Source: Epichloe hybrida
Lineage: Eukaryota > Ascomycota > Sordariomycetes > Hypocreales > Clavicipitaceae
NCBI GenBank assembly: GCA_019022495.1
Contig: JAFEKR010000001.1
Coordinates: 2,294,001 to 2,358,000, forward strand
Direction: 5' to 3'
Length of the DNA: 64,000 nucleotides
This document shows, in pieces, positions 22,278 through 34,373 of the stretch. Numbering within the stretch: the stretch's first letter is position 1; each line of letters starts with the position of its first letter. The notes under the pieces were generated by a model. The model saw only the letters and a list, made by a program, of their open reading frames with translations, had not been told where the DNA came from and searched no databases. The position numbers and the translations under genes were made by a program.

Positions 22278-23998
22278 TCATGTTGCAGTGTTTTCTTTGT
22301 TGGCCACCCTCACCTCGGAAGGGGCCACCAGGGATTTTTCCCACTCGTCGAGGAGGTTGTTGGCAGTGCGTTTGATATTGCTCGGCGATAGTCGATTTAC
22401 CACGTTTGGGAGGAGATCTTCGAGCTTGTTTGGGGAAACTTTTGGTGTTTCAACAGTGGGTTTGGTTTTTCTAGGGGGGGGACCTTGTTAGCTCTTCTGA
22501 TGGAAAGAATAGAAGAGGAGGAAGAAAAAAAAGTCCGCCTTTCTTTTTTTCCGGGAAATAAGACAGAAACATACGTGGGAGTTAAATTGGTCACTTCCTC
22601 GGCATTTTCGGGAATACAATGGATGTCGTCCATGACACCGCTATGGATTGTGGAACCGCTCCATCGGGTGCTCTTGACCGGCACTGGCGACTCCCAATTC
22701 GCCCAGTCTGTGTCGTCCATGGAGTCAAAGCCCAACGGAGTCCATGAAAAGTGTTTACTTTTGGCAGGCTTGGGCTTTTCGAGGGGTGCGTCCCTTCGTT
22801 TGCTAATTGGCGTTGGCGGCGCCGTCGAAGGGGTTTCGGATGACGAGCTCCCTCGTTGTTGGCCAGATCTGGATCGGCCCAGATCTGTGGAAATGCCTTG
22901 GCTGAGGGATCCGCTGCGGTAGTGGCCGGCATGGAGGCTGCGTTGCGAGGGTTGCCCACTGATGGGTTCGTCGCCAATGGTGATCTGTCGGATGTCTTCC
23001 ACAAACGCTCTCAATCCGAGCTTGAAGTCTTCCACGATCTGAGGGATGCCGGGTGAGTCTTGCTGAGACCGAGGCTGCCAGGATGCCCTCTTTAGCAACG
23101 CTGGATTGGGAGCATTATGAGGTGTCCGGTTTGCCGCCAAAGGGAATCGAGCATCCTCGGTGGCGGTGGCAGTGGCGGTGTGCTCGTCCAGGATGGAGAA
23201 GTCAGAGGTCGCTTTCGCCGGCGAGAGCAAGGAGAGCGTGCGTGTATGTCCACCCCGCATGACACGCCTTCTACTCTGGGTAGGAGTGCCCTGGTTCTGG
23301 AGGAATTGGGCCCTGCGATCGAAATCAACGCTCCGTCTGGGCGAAAGGGCATCGGACTCGGTAGCAGTTGGTGTGGCAGTTCTGCTGCCGCCGAACTCCA
23401 GCTGGGTGGCGCCTGCTCTCTGGCGTAATGCGTCCGTGGAAGAGAATTGATTCTTGAGGAATGCGAGTTCTGTCTCCTCTCGTGCCAACTCCTCCTTCAA
23501 CTCCATCACCTTGCGTTCCTTTGCGGCGATTGCTATTATGAACTCATTCACATTGGAGGGCGATGGCATGGCAGAACCGTCTTGGGGCGTTGGAGGTACT
23601 GAGGATGGTGTCGACGCAGATGCAGATGGCATGGGTCTCGAAGGGTCGCTATTTGGCAGCGCAATTGGTAAAGTGAGTGAGAGTCTGTTAGGAATTCGCG
23701 CGGCAGAATCCGAGCGCGAATGGCGTGCCAACGACGACGACGGGGTAGTATTATCGTGTTCTGCTGGAAGTGGTGGAGGAGGCATGGTTCTTGCATCGCT
23801 GCCGGAAAGCCGGTTCAGTTTCTGCCAGCTTCGCGTGGTGACATCGTGCTTGTAGTTTGTGCTGTCGGGAGCCGTTGTCGTGGGTGGTGATGGTTTGTCG
23901 GGGGGGATCAATGTGCTTGCAGCTGCAAAGACCGAGGACTCAACGGTGGTGCGATCGGCAGCTGAGAAACGGCGGCGGATTTCTTGATGTGAGGCCAT
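22278..23998 (-). CDS. DUF4048 domain protein
   Basis: Exons 22575-23998 and 22278-22470; intron 22471-22574 with GTATGT donor, GCTAAC branch and CCTAG acceptor; 538 aa. The protein is mostly disordered and Ser/Pro/Thr-rich. A predicted coiled coil lies near residues 145-185 (NVNEFIIAIAAKERKVMELKEELAREETELAFLK). The second exon gives the conserved tail NKLEDLLPNVVNRLSPSNIKRTANNLLDEWEKSL, typical of fungal DUF4048 proteins. No biochemical role is established for the family. The frame is open upstream to 24463, so a longer N-terminus is possible. I chose the Met at 23998 (MASHQEIRRRFSAAD) because the upstream part is low-complexity His/Gln/Arg sequence. Confidence 0.8.
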
Positions 23999-25980
23999 AG
24001 CCGGCAGTTTTTTGGTGATTTTTGAAAACGAGTGACGGGGGCGGTGGTTTTGGTATTGGTAAAATTGGAGCCGGTGCTGGTGTCGGTGCTGGTGTTGGGA
24101 TCTCCGGTGCTTGGTCGAGGAAGGCGCGGTGGAGGACGCAGCGCGGCAGTGGTGTTGGTGGTGGTGTTGATGTCTGCGTTGTCGGACAAGGGCACCAGCA
24201 GCAGCGACCCTTGGAGAAAGCACGTTGAACAGTTGACCCTGGGTTAGATGGCGATATTCGTCGAAAAGAGCGTAGCCGCGGTCGAGAGCGCAAAAGGGAA
24301 GATGAGGTATGATAGTCATGAGGGAATGTGTGTACGGAAAAGAAAAGAGCAACTGAGCCAATGTCGGTCGGCCTCGCTTCTCATTACGGGCTAGGGACTC
24401 CGGGAAGGGGGGGGGAGGGCGGACCAAGCGAGAACAGGAGATGTACGGATCCGTATTACCCATCCAATTCGACCGGCAGACAAATTTAATCCTCGGCGGT
24501 CAAATCGATAATAGCAGCCAACCTTATTGGGATGGTACCGGGGGGCTTGTTCCTTGACGGTGGGCGCCTTTCTCCTCACCAAAGGCCATTGGACAGATGG
24601 CAATCTGGCATCAAATTGCGCGGAGCCTGTCGGTGCTGGCAAGCGAAACGAGGTTTTCTCGCTCTGACGCTCTGGCGGGACAACAGCAAGAGCAAGATGA
24701 CGGGTCGTCGTTTGGCTATGTAGATCGATCAACATGCGAACTCGAGATTTGTTTCTCGCCTTTTGCCCACCATGTCCAGGACGTGTCTGAGAAAATGCAG
24801 CGGCCTCGTGTCTCGGTCGCGGACCTTGTTTGAAACGCACGAGAGAGGGCGGGTTTGTGGGTTTGTCTCGGACAAACATGGGACGATGGGAGGGGGTAGA
24901 GAAGGGGGGGGGAAGGATACTTAATAGCTGATGTACGGAGTACGGAGTAGTAGTTATGATGATGGATTTGAAATGGATTTGGTCCCCCGTTGATACCACA
25001 ACGGAATGTGCCACGCACGACGCGCCGGGCGCTCGAGCTCAAAGTCGTTCTATTCATCGTCGCCCAGCCCTGTCATTCATGCGAGAATGCATCGTAGCGT
25101 GCATGTGGTTTTCGTCAATGCACGGCGGCATCAGCAGATGTAATCTTGTTCATGGACGCATTACTGTCAGCTTTGTGCTTTGTTTACCACCAGACAGACA
25201 AGACGCCTGAAACTACTTTGACCCGCCGTTCTCCGTTTCCCACGACAACCAGCGGACACAGTGGAGCGTCATGGCCAAGGCAGTCCCTTGCGGTCCCTGA
25301 CAGCGCGGCCAATGATTGGGCCTCTCGCCAACGTGTTCACCCAGAGCAAGGGAGGTACGGACGTACAGTGGGTGTGCATGTATGTACCTGGCCCCCACTT
25401 GCCAGCAGACCCAGAGGTCCAGAGCCGAACCTGTCAGGAGTCTGCAGGAACTCCAATTTCCCCTGAAATTAGGCGGCCAACCACTTTTCATGTGGGCCAG
25501 ACTGACTTCCATCTGGATGAAGAACACGAGCAAGCCCGTCAACATCATGTGACATCATGTGACGTCCCGTCAAAGTCGCGTGTCACGGCTGACAAGTGGG
25601 CCCCGCTTTTAACATGGATCGAGGGACACCGACGCGATTTCTCCCCAAGGCCTCCCTCTCGTTTCGCTCGTTTCGCGACACCATGAATCGCGGCGCCTCG
25701 CCTTGCGCTGGCCGCACGATCGCTTGCTGCGAGCTTCTGTTGCCTGCGCATCACTACTAGGCCCTCGGTTGCGCATGGTTGATGCCGTCCCCGCCTTCAA
25801 AACTGGAAGACGTCGGGAACATGCACATGCCTTGCGAAAGCTAAGCTCCTTCACTCTTTTTTTTCATTTTTTTTTTTTTCACCATCATTCCTCAACTTCA
25901 TTTTGGATACAGATAGTTTGGGTTTGTTGGATATTCCCAAGTCGTGGAGTCCGTCTCGTTCGGTCTCCCCTCACATTGCA
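23999..25980. promoter_or_regulatory. Divergent intergenic region between DUF4048 and DNA ligase-domain genes
   Basis: About 2 kb of shared upstream DNA. Two overlapping TACGGAGTA motifs are at 24934-24949. A 207-codon minus-strand ORF (24391-25014) has no recognisable domain and is most likely chance. No mobile element or RNA gene seen. Confidence 0.5.
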
Positions 25981-28900
25981 ATGCCTATTCCCTTTGCTTT
26001 AGTCTGCGACTTGCTAGACGACTGCGAACAGCTATACAAAGCAAAGAAACCGAACACAAAGGCTATTACCCAATGGTTTACTCAAAATCGAACCTGCATC
26101 GATTCATACGACACCGACCTTGCTGCTCTGCTTTCAACTTTGCTCCCCGAGAAGCGGACAGATCGCGTGTATTGCATCAAAACTCCAACACTCGAAAAAG
26201 TCATTGGCAAAGCCTTGATGCTGGGGGCCTCTCGGCTCGTTGAACTCGGCTTGTATAAACTACCTGACCAGCGCGTCGATCTTGCTGAATGTGTGGAGCG
26301 AATCCTCACTGCCACGGTTGGTCTCCTGTTTCAGTCCATTCTTGCTGTGCAGAAAAGAAGAAGAAGAAGAAGAAGAAGAAAAGCTCATTACTTTGCAGCC
26401 AAATCCTTCACATAGTGAACATCATCAGATTACCGTAGAAGAAATCGACCAGGTGCTACACGACATAGCCTCCAGGATAATTTGGAGCTCTCCGTCTATT
26501 CGCTCACACCGGGGTGTCTCTACCACTCCTCGAGGCAGAAATGACCTGCAAGATGTATATCGAAGGCTTTCGGCTCGTGAGGCCAAGTGGTTCACACGAC
26601 TTGTTTTGAAGGACTACAAGCCACTCATCCTAGATTCTGGGCTGGTTTACAAATGTTGTGATCCAAATTTGCCGCTTGTTCTGAAAGTACGAGATGATTT
26701 CGCGACGGCGATCAAAACGCTACAGGCTCTCAGGAGTGGAATGGCGACCGACTCTGCAAGATCTGCTGCACCATGGGAGAAGATTCTTGCTTCGGTCGAG
26801 CCCAAGCTTGGTATCAAGGTAGGCAGACAAAACTGGTTCAAAGGGCGGAGCATCAAACACTGCCTTGATATGGGACATGGCCGAATGAGTGTCGAAGATA
26901 AAATAGATGGGGAGTACTGCCAAATCCACGTCAGCGTATTGGATGGAAAGCTCAAAATCCAGATATTTTCCAAAAGTGGAAAAGACAGCACTGAGGACCG
27001 ACACAAACTAAATGGGTGAGGATATCACGTTGCGGTGCCATCTTCAGCTGCAGCTAACAAGGAGCAGGATCATTGCCGACTCGATCAGATATGGTCGTTC
27101 GGATTGCACCGTTCGCCAGGGGTGTATTCTCGAAGGAGAACTCGTCGTGCATGATGATGTGGTGGGTGTCGTACATTCTTCAGCTTACTGCCATTGCCGC
27201 TGACACCGTCCAGGAGAACAAGATCATGCCTTTTCACAAAATACGCAACCACGTGGCTAGACGAGGCCGGCTCATGAATGTGGATCTGGATTCACCGTAT
27301 GTTCTTTATAAAAAAAAACCCCCCTTCCTGATAGACGCACACTAACGAGAGAAGGCCACGGTCTTACGAGAATTTAATGATAGTGTACTATGACATATTA
27401 TTCCTGGATCAACGATCTCTACTGGACGTTCGCCATTCTGAACGATTTCGAATCCTGGAAAAGACAATACGCTGCGAGAGGGGCCGAACGGAGCTGGTAA
27501 AGCGAACATTGGTGGATTTCAATCGTCCAACGGGAGCTTCCGAACTCCGCAAGGCATTTGCTAGAGTCATCGCTGCCAAAGGGGAAGGTTTAGTGCTGAA
27601 ACCTGACGAGCCTTATTTCGACTTTCACAAGCGCAAAGGGCAGAGTTCTGGCCACTGTATCAAGCTCAAGAAGGAGTACATTGGTACTTTTGGCGACGTT
27701 GGGGACTTTGCTGTAGTCGGGGCTGGGTTCAATCCTTCCAAAGCGAGATGTTACAAGATTGCCAATCTGAGATGGACTGTTTTCTACTTGGGGTGCCTCA
27801 ACAACAAGGAGGAAGTCAAGCGCTGGGGTGCCACACCAGAGTTCACAGTGGTCAGCGCTGTCGAAATCACGGAGCCGCTTCTCAAAATGTTCATAGTGCA
27901 CGGCAACCCCGTGTCCATTCCTTTGGCCTTGAATATCATGACCAAGTTGCACGTTCCGAAAGTCATCGAGGCCGATGCCCCCTTGACCGTAGCCTTCCCG
28001 AGCCCTCCAGTATTCGATCTGAGATGTTTCAGCTTCGACAAGCCGGGAAACACGGGCTTCTGGACACTGCGATTCCCCGTCGTGTCGAAAATTCACTTTG
28101 ACAGGGACTTTTCCGATTCGGTCACGTTTGAGGAATTACAGGAGATGGCTAGAAAGGCAAGGGCAACCCCTGACTTGGGGGATAGTCAGGAAAATCTCCA
28201 GTGGATAGCGAAACTAGAGGGAGCTGACCCCAGGGGACTGGCAGTCGATGCCCTCAGTCAATCGACTACCACGACCATGCCTACTCCTTCGCCGCCAAGT
28301 CCAAGGACATCGCTCCCGCCTGTGTGGAGGGGTCGATTCAAAGGCCCGGGGATGAGCAGAACGAATTCGGGAGGCCAGCACTCGGCAAGTGCATCTACGA
28401 AATGGCTTCCCACGCCGCCGACCTCATCACCGCCGGGGCCGGACCAGGACCTGGATTCGAGCGGTGGTCAAGAGACGGCGCACAGTGACGGAAAGCGAAA
28501 ATCCCCTGCAGACCCCTCCCAAGCTGCGTCTCCGAGTCCCAAACGCCGTGCCCATACCGTGGCTCGCTCGCCGACGGCCGCAGCGGCCAGGACGCCTCGG
28601 ATGCCCTTGCAACATGTTGACGGGAACGCATCGCGAGATACGACCCCTACTCACTTGTCATTTGCCGGCACTGGCACTGTGGGTGGTGAGAACCAGCCCG
28701 CCACATCATGTGCTGTTCCAGAGACGCGGGGGGATCATGATTCACAGGGATCGCCCCCGGAGAAGCCCGTTGGACATCATGGCGCTGCTTTGCACTGCGC
28801 TCAGATACCACCCATCTTGGCTTGCTCGGAGGAGGAAGCATCTCAGCCGACGCAGAAGACAAATCCAACGAAGCAGGCAAGCAAGGGAGAGTGCATATTT

Positions 28901-29308
28901 GCCGGCGACAAATGCCACATGTTTGGTTCCACCGTGCTACTTGCTTCGTCGGCTCTCGCAGAATCCGCGGAAAGAGCAGCCCTTTTGGAAGCACACGGTG
29001 TGGCAAAGACTGCGGTTGATATGAGCGAGTGGCTTGAAGCAAACAATTTCGGGGCTAAATTGGGCAACAAGTCTACAAGCATCATCATCCTCGTTGATAC
29101 GGTCAAGAGGGGGCGCGAGACGGAGAGAGTCCTCGCATCTGTGGAGCTGGCTCGCAGAGAGATGCCCGGAAAGACGCGCGGCTGGATAGCCGTGTATGAT
29201 TGGCGTGTGCTCGGGCATCTCAAGGTAATGGAGGATACCAATGCCAAGGAGAAGTACTATGATGGGTTTCAAGATCCCTGGCGGCGTTGGTACTGTGGGA
29301 TTGTGTAA
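25981..29308 (+). CDS. ATP-dependent DNA ligase-domain protein with C-terminal BRCT-like region (ligase IV-like)
   Basis: Five exons, 25981-26316, 26399-27015, 27068-27161, 27214-27296 and 27355-29308, total 3,084 nt (1,027 aa). The exon 3 end could shift by 3 nt. An N-terminal DNA-binding-like domain (residues 1-240) precedes the nucleotidyltransferase core. Motif I is EDKIDGEY with the predicted AMP-lysine at 280, motif III LEGELVV (340-345) and IIIa YYDILFLD (388-395). Motif IV is KGEGLVLK (452-459) and motif V IKLKK (479-483). An OB-fold-like region follows, then a disordered Ser/Pro segment (about 690-880) and a BRCT-like end (GECIFAGDKCHMFG to WRRWYCGIV). Motif I lacks the usual Arg (K-x-D-G-x-R becomes K-x-D-G-E-Y). 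This is the fungal ligase IV-like family and may not be canonical Lig4. An ATG at 25903 is an alternative start. Confidence 0.85.
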
Positions 29309-29413
29309 TTGTGTAATTGGATACGCCACAGGAATAGAACGATGATTCTACACGGTATATCGCACATCCTTCAGCGCCACGGCTGTTGGTCCGAATCCCG
29401 TACCCGTACCTGC

Positions 29414-30774
29414 CTATGCCTTGTTCTCATCGTACAATGCCCCATAACTCTCCTTGAGCCTCATCAGCAAGTGCTCTCCCGCGGTCAATACCTTCTTCCT
29501 CTGCGCATACGGGTTCGCATCGTGCAGTCCCTCCTGTGGCACAAACGCCTTGATTCTATCACTCGGCACCGGCTCCAGCAAGGCAGTTTCCATGGGATGA
29601 CAGAAATACGCAATCGAGTATCGAGGCTGATCACTCGTCTCCCCTGACACGCTATTGGAAGCCCCGTCCTCGCCCGCAGGAAACACCACCCTATGGACTG
29701 TACTTCGAAACAGCCCGTTCGTCCAATACGATAGCAAATCACCAATGTTGATTAAAACAGGGGGGCTGGGGTCGTTTTCCGTCCCTGGCGGCACAACGGG
29801 CACAGGAGCCCACGTGTTGTCCTTTTTGAGGATCTCAAGACCGGCTTGGCCCCTGAGGCGGAACAGCAGCGTGATGGAGCCGTAGTCGGAGTGGGCGCCC
29901 GCGCGGATTTCGCCGGGGGAGTGGGCGGTCGTCGAGGAAGGAGGATAGCGGAGGAATCGGAGGGTGCTGCCGGAGCCAGATTGGGACTGGAAGTGGGCGG
30001 AGGAGAAGAATGTGCCGACCTGTTTGCGAGATGAGATTGGGCGAAGGGAGAGGGAATGGGTCAAGTGATGTTGAGGGAGTGCGTCACAAACGTACCTGGA
30101 GGCCCTCGCCCAGAAGAGTCAGGATCTTGAGGCACAGCGCCCGGCAGAGGTTAGCGAAAGCGGATATACGCGCCTCGTCGGCGGCAATGGTGGGTGGCAA
30201 GGGCTGCTGGGCTTTGTGGTCGATGAATTCGCCGAAGTTGAAGGCCCTTGCTGGTGTTATTCACGGGCCTGTACGGAGTATATTCGAGTTTAGTTTTCCA
30301 CATAATCTTACTCTTTCAAGTCCCCGACCTAGTGGGAGCCGCATTAGGAGGCATACTCTCTCATGTTGTTGTAACTTTATAGGTGAGGTGGGGTAGAGAG
30401 AGAAGCAATCCGCACCTTCTGGTTCTTGGGATCCAGCGTCTCGGCATGCATGCTCGTCCAGCCGCGGTTGTTCGTTTGAATCGAGCACGCTTGCTTCTCT
30501 TCCAGCGGGGCGGCTAGTAGTTTCTTAGACTGTCGGTTTACGCACAAGCGGAATTAGTGTCGTGAGACTGGCTGCTGCTGTTCAGGGCTGGAGGAGGGGG
30601 TGTAGTATGTACCAGTGCAAAGGCCTCGTCTACGCTGGCGGAGGGGATGTCGTGCCCCTGGTTGCGGATGTAGATGAAGCCATGTTCTGCGGCGGCGTCG
30701 ACGAGCTGTTTGGCGATGTCTGGTTGGGTGCCGGAGAGGTCGATGATGGGGATGTCTGCTGGTGGTGATGGCAT
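29414..30774 (-). CDS. 2-oxoglutarate/Fe(II)-dependent oxygenase (isopenicillin N synthase-like)
   Basis: Five exons: 30613-30774, 30416-30529, a 17-nt microexon 30312-30328, 30096-30246 and 29414-30019; total 1,050 nt, 349 aa. The N-terminal DIOX_N part is clear (IPIIDLSGTQPDIAKQLVDA, HGFIYIRNQGH, NNRGWTSMHAETLDP). The core has the iron triad H191-x-D193 (AGAHSDYGSITLL) and H257 (STVHRVVF), and the 2-oxoglutarate RxS motif at R281 (QPRYSIAYF). The microexon supplies GDLKE, joining to AFNFGEFIDHKAQQ, as expected in this family. Substrate is unknown; homologues include gibberellin/ethylene-type oxidases and many catabolic enzymes. It is divergent from mkt1, with no cluster around it. Confidence 0.9.
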
Positions 30775-31471
30775 TGCTGGGTTTAAGTTGGTATGGTGCT
30801 TGGCATGTGCGATGGGGGGTTCACGTGAGATGAGTGGTGAGTGGTGGTGACTCTGGTGAGGTGAGGGAAGCGGGTGGTGGGGTTTTGTGGACTGTGTGAG
30901 CCCACTGAGCCCACTGAGCCGGACCCCTCCATGTGTGGCTGGAGACGTTGTGGCGGCTCGTGGCGGCTGACACTTGTGGCCCAGCTGGACAACTTGAGCA
31001 AGTACGGATTAGCTCCAGCAAGGAAGGCATCTTGCATCTTCCCCTGCCGTGTGCCGTGCGGTTCCTTCCTCCAAGACCTCCAAAAGTCGCTTCCGCCTGC
31101 GTCTCAACCTGCACAACCTTTGGCTTTCTTCCCGACCACATCCATGCACGGCTGAGACAAAGACAGAGACAGAGACAGAGGCAGAGGCAGAGTCAGAGTC
31201 AAAGTCAAAGTCAAAAGTCAAATTAGCTCCGGCAGAGCTCTGGCGCCACAAACGAAGCTGAGCCTATTCTGTTCGTCTTTTCTACTGGGGCAAGCGCCTT
31301 TGTCTCTCTCTGAAACCCACAACTCGATTCAACCCGACGACCACTTCTCGACTCGACGACGACGCCGGCGCGACCTCTTGTCTCTTGATCAGGAGCCCGG
31401 CGAGTCGGCGAGCGATTTTCCTTTCTTTGAACACGGGCGAAGCGCTTCGGTCGCCATCGGTCTTGCGCAGC
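30775..31471. promoter_or_regulatory. Divergent region between oxygenase and mkt1
   Basis: About 700 bp shared by two divergent genes. It carries a purine-rich degenerate repeat (AGAGAC/AGAGTC/AAAGTC) at about 31157-31222, probably in the mkt1 upstream region or leader. No gene seen. Confidence 0.55.
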
Positions 31472-34373
31472 ATGCCGTGTGAGTAAAGCCTCTTGTTCCA
31501 TTGCCCCGGCCCTTTCCCTGCCTGATGGGCACTCGCAAGTCTTGTGGGTGAAAACCAGCTGCATGTGCACTTTTTTTGGTGATTGATGGGGTCGTCATGC
31601 TGCTTGCGCCCTCTGCACAACGAGGTCGGCTGTCTGGGCTCCAGGAAGAATGGCACAAGCTGCGTCGCGGCGTTTGAGCTCGTCAGGTCCCTCCCACCCA
31701 CGTGTTTTCCTTGCGATGCTTGGCCAACAGCTTTTCAACGGCTACACCGACATTCCGATTACCCCGAAATACGCTGTGAATCTTGTTGCAGTTGTGCTCG
31801 AGAAGCTGACTTGATTCACATTCAATAGTTATCATCGAGGATTCGTACATCTATGCCCAGGCAACGTATGTTTATGGCCTAGCCGACGACCCAAAAATTC
31901 AACCACCTCTCCTGACCCGCCCCTCCACGAACACGATTTGGCGAAGCCAGACGATAAAGTACTGACACCCATCGAATTTCTAGTTCCCACGATGTTTCTG
32001 AGCTCGAAGATTGTTCCATCGCCGTTGATGCGACGTACTACTTGAGCCAGCTGCTCGACACCCCTCCAGCCCACGAACCCCTTCTCTCGGCCCTCGGCGG
32101 TTTGACAGGCATCCAGACACATATCAACCAGAACCTGGATCAGTGGGAAAGGAGCCGCATCGTGCCATTTTTTGTTTTCGATGGACAGTCCATGACTGGA
32201 CAGGATGAGGTCGGTCTTGAGCGCAGGCGTGCAGCAAACAAGAAGACGGACGAGGCATGGAATTTGTACTCGCGTTCGGAAGCTGAACAAGCCGTCACTA
32301 CGTTCGGAGCCAATCCAGGTAGGTGCCAATTTTGGCAACTCCCTTCCCTGCCCCCGAGTCAAGTAGGAAAGCAGAAGAATTCAGCACTAAATCTTTGTTA
32401 GGCGCTTACAACGTCCAAAACCTGTACCCTCTACTGCAGGCAATCCTGAAAAGGCGAGGGCTGCATTTCCTGGTACCTCCCTACAACGCATGCGCTCAGG
32501 TATGACGGACCCAATTTCAATCGTAACACACAATATGAGAAAAGAGGGTTGAAAAGTTCTGACACATGCCGAAAAAGCTGGCCTACTTTGAGCTAATCGA
32601 TTCCGACCAATGCTCCGCTGTCATGGGACCCCAAGAGCTCCTTCTCTACCCGATCAAGGATTCTATTATTCGAGGCTTCGATTGGGACGCAAAGCTGGTT
32701 TCGGCCATCTCAAAAAAGAAGATTATGCGAGCCCTCAGCGTGGCCGAGCCCATGTTCATTGACGCCTTGCTCATGACAGGGACCTCCTTTCTGCCCACAT
32801 TCCCGCCTCTGCTGGACAACGCCATGTATCCGAGCCGTTTCACCATTGGCGATGCGGTCAATATCTTGAGGACTTCGGATAAAGGTGTCGCCAACGCTTG
32901 CAATTCGTTCAACGACATTCTGCAAGCCCAAGACGCCAACTGGCTGGACAAGTACCGCAAGGCTCGCATGGCCATCCACCACTTCATCTACATCTCGGAA
33001 ACGGGCCAAGTAACCGTAAACGATTTCAATCAGCTCACCAAGGACAATCACGAATACCTCGGGCTTCAACTACCAGAAGAGCTCTTCCACTACCTCAACA
33101 CCGGTCTGATTGGTGCACGAAATCTGAACAGTATAACACACGGTCAGATACTCGTGCAGCCGACTCTGGACGGTGTCGTGTCTGCTGAGTACAGGAACCT
33201 CGTCACCACAAAACTCGTTCCGGTCAAGGAGCAGGCCCTGGGCTTGATGATTCCCCGCGTTCACCGAGGCATCGGTCACAAGGATATCACCATGCGCGTC
33301 TGGTTTGACCCCAAGTTCTCGTACACGATTAACCATCGTGCTCTGCAGCCAGCCCCTTCCAAGCTGGTGGGTACTTGGGATGTCAAGGAGAGCGACTTGC
33401 GCAGCGTTTTCCCGGCAGATTTTGCTGGTCCCATCTACCTCGAAGTCTTGGCCCTTGCGAATCTGGATTTCGTGGCCAAGACCCTGGCCAAGGGGAACAA
33501 GATTAGAGGCATTGACAGCATGGAAATGGTGACATCTGTTGCCATCTGGCGATTCCTCCACCTGCGTGGTTACGTCAATGACTCGCATACCTTGACCAAA
33601 TGGGGCAACGCACTGGCAACGACTCTGCTTGCGCTCAAGGATGCCAGCGAGAATCGTCCCGATGTTCCCGGGCTCGACGAGGCAGCCTTGCTCGCTTTTG
33701 AACTGATCAGACTAGGCGTACTGGGAGCGAAGCATCAGGAAGGCATCGCCGGTTTGCCTCGCCGCGGCACCGACGAAGACAAGTCGAGCTTGGTACTGAT
33801 CAGCCAGTGCGCTACGTTGCTCAAGCTGCGACATCAAGCGTACGGGTACACTGGACCTCTTAACAAGAGTCTTTTGGCATTCCGCTCTCTATCTACGGCT
33901 GTTCGTGAGGCTGACCGCGACTTGGTCGAGGCCATTGTAGCCTCCATGTTTATGTACGGGCAGTGCAAGAGAGAGCGAGATGATTACCTGGACATTAGCC
34001 AGAGGTAGGCGTTCCTTGAACTCATGTTTTCTTTTCTCCTCGGCACGACTTGGAGCTAATTTTTTTTTTTTTTTTTTTATGAAGACTTCCCTTCTTGCAA
34101 GAGCCTGATATCGGGCTTGGCATTGCTGTTCGTACATTCTTCGACGAGGATGAAGTCTTGGACAGCAAGGAGAAGCGGGCTAAGCGCCTTGAAGCCTTCC
34201 CCGAGACCTTTGTACCGTTTGCCGAAGCATTGACCGAAGACTTTGGAATCTGTGTCGACTTTGTGAATGCCCTCAACCAAGGCGTGCAGACTCTGGCGGC
34301 TGACGAGCTCCCCAAAGCAGACAAGACGGCGTGGGTCAAGGCTCAGGCATATTTGGACGCCCGGCCTTTCTGA
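31472..34373 (+). CDS. mkt1: Mkt1 post-transcriptional regulator (XPG-like nuclease fold)
   Basis: Six coding exons: 31472-31478, 31829-31865, 31984-32318, 32402-32499, 32578-34004 and 34085-34373; 2,193 nt, 730 aa. The first coding exon is only 7 nt (ATGCCGT) before a GTGAGT donor and a 350-bp intron. Mkt1 is a cytoplasmic protein that, with Pbp1, acts on stability and translation of specific mRNAs. Visible are the XPG N-like segment (LEDCSIAVDATYYLSQLL), the I-domain-like region (LAYFELIDSDQCSAVMGPQE), the Mkt1 N-terminal domain and the C-terminal domain ending KAQAYLDARPF. In place of the second acidic cluster of XPG/FEN nucleases there is IDSDQCSAV, so nuclease activity is not expected. 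The last intron has a run of T next to its acceptor. Confidence 0.93.

Noticed and set aside
24391..25014. 207-codon minus-strand ORF in the divergent promoter
   Set aside because: No domain, basic and Pro/Ser-rich product, and it lies entirely in upstream DNA of two genes.
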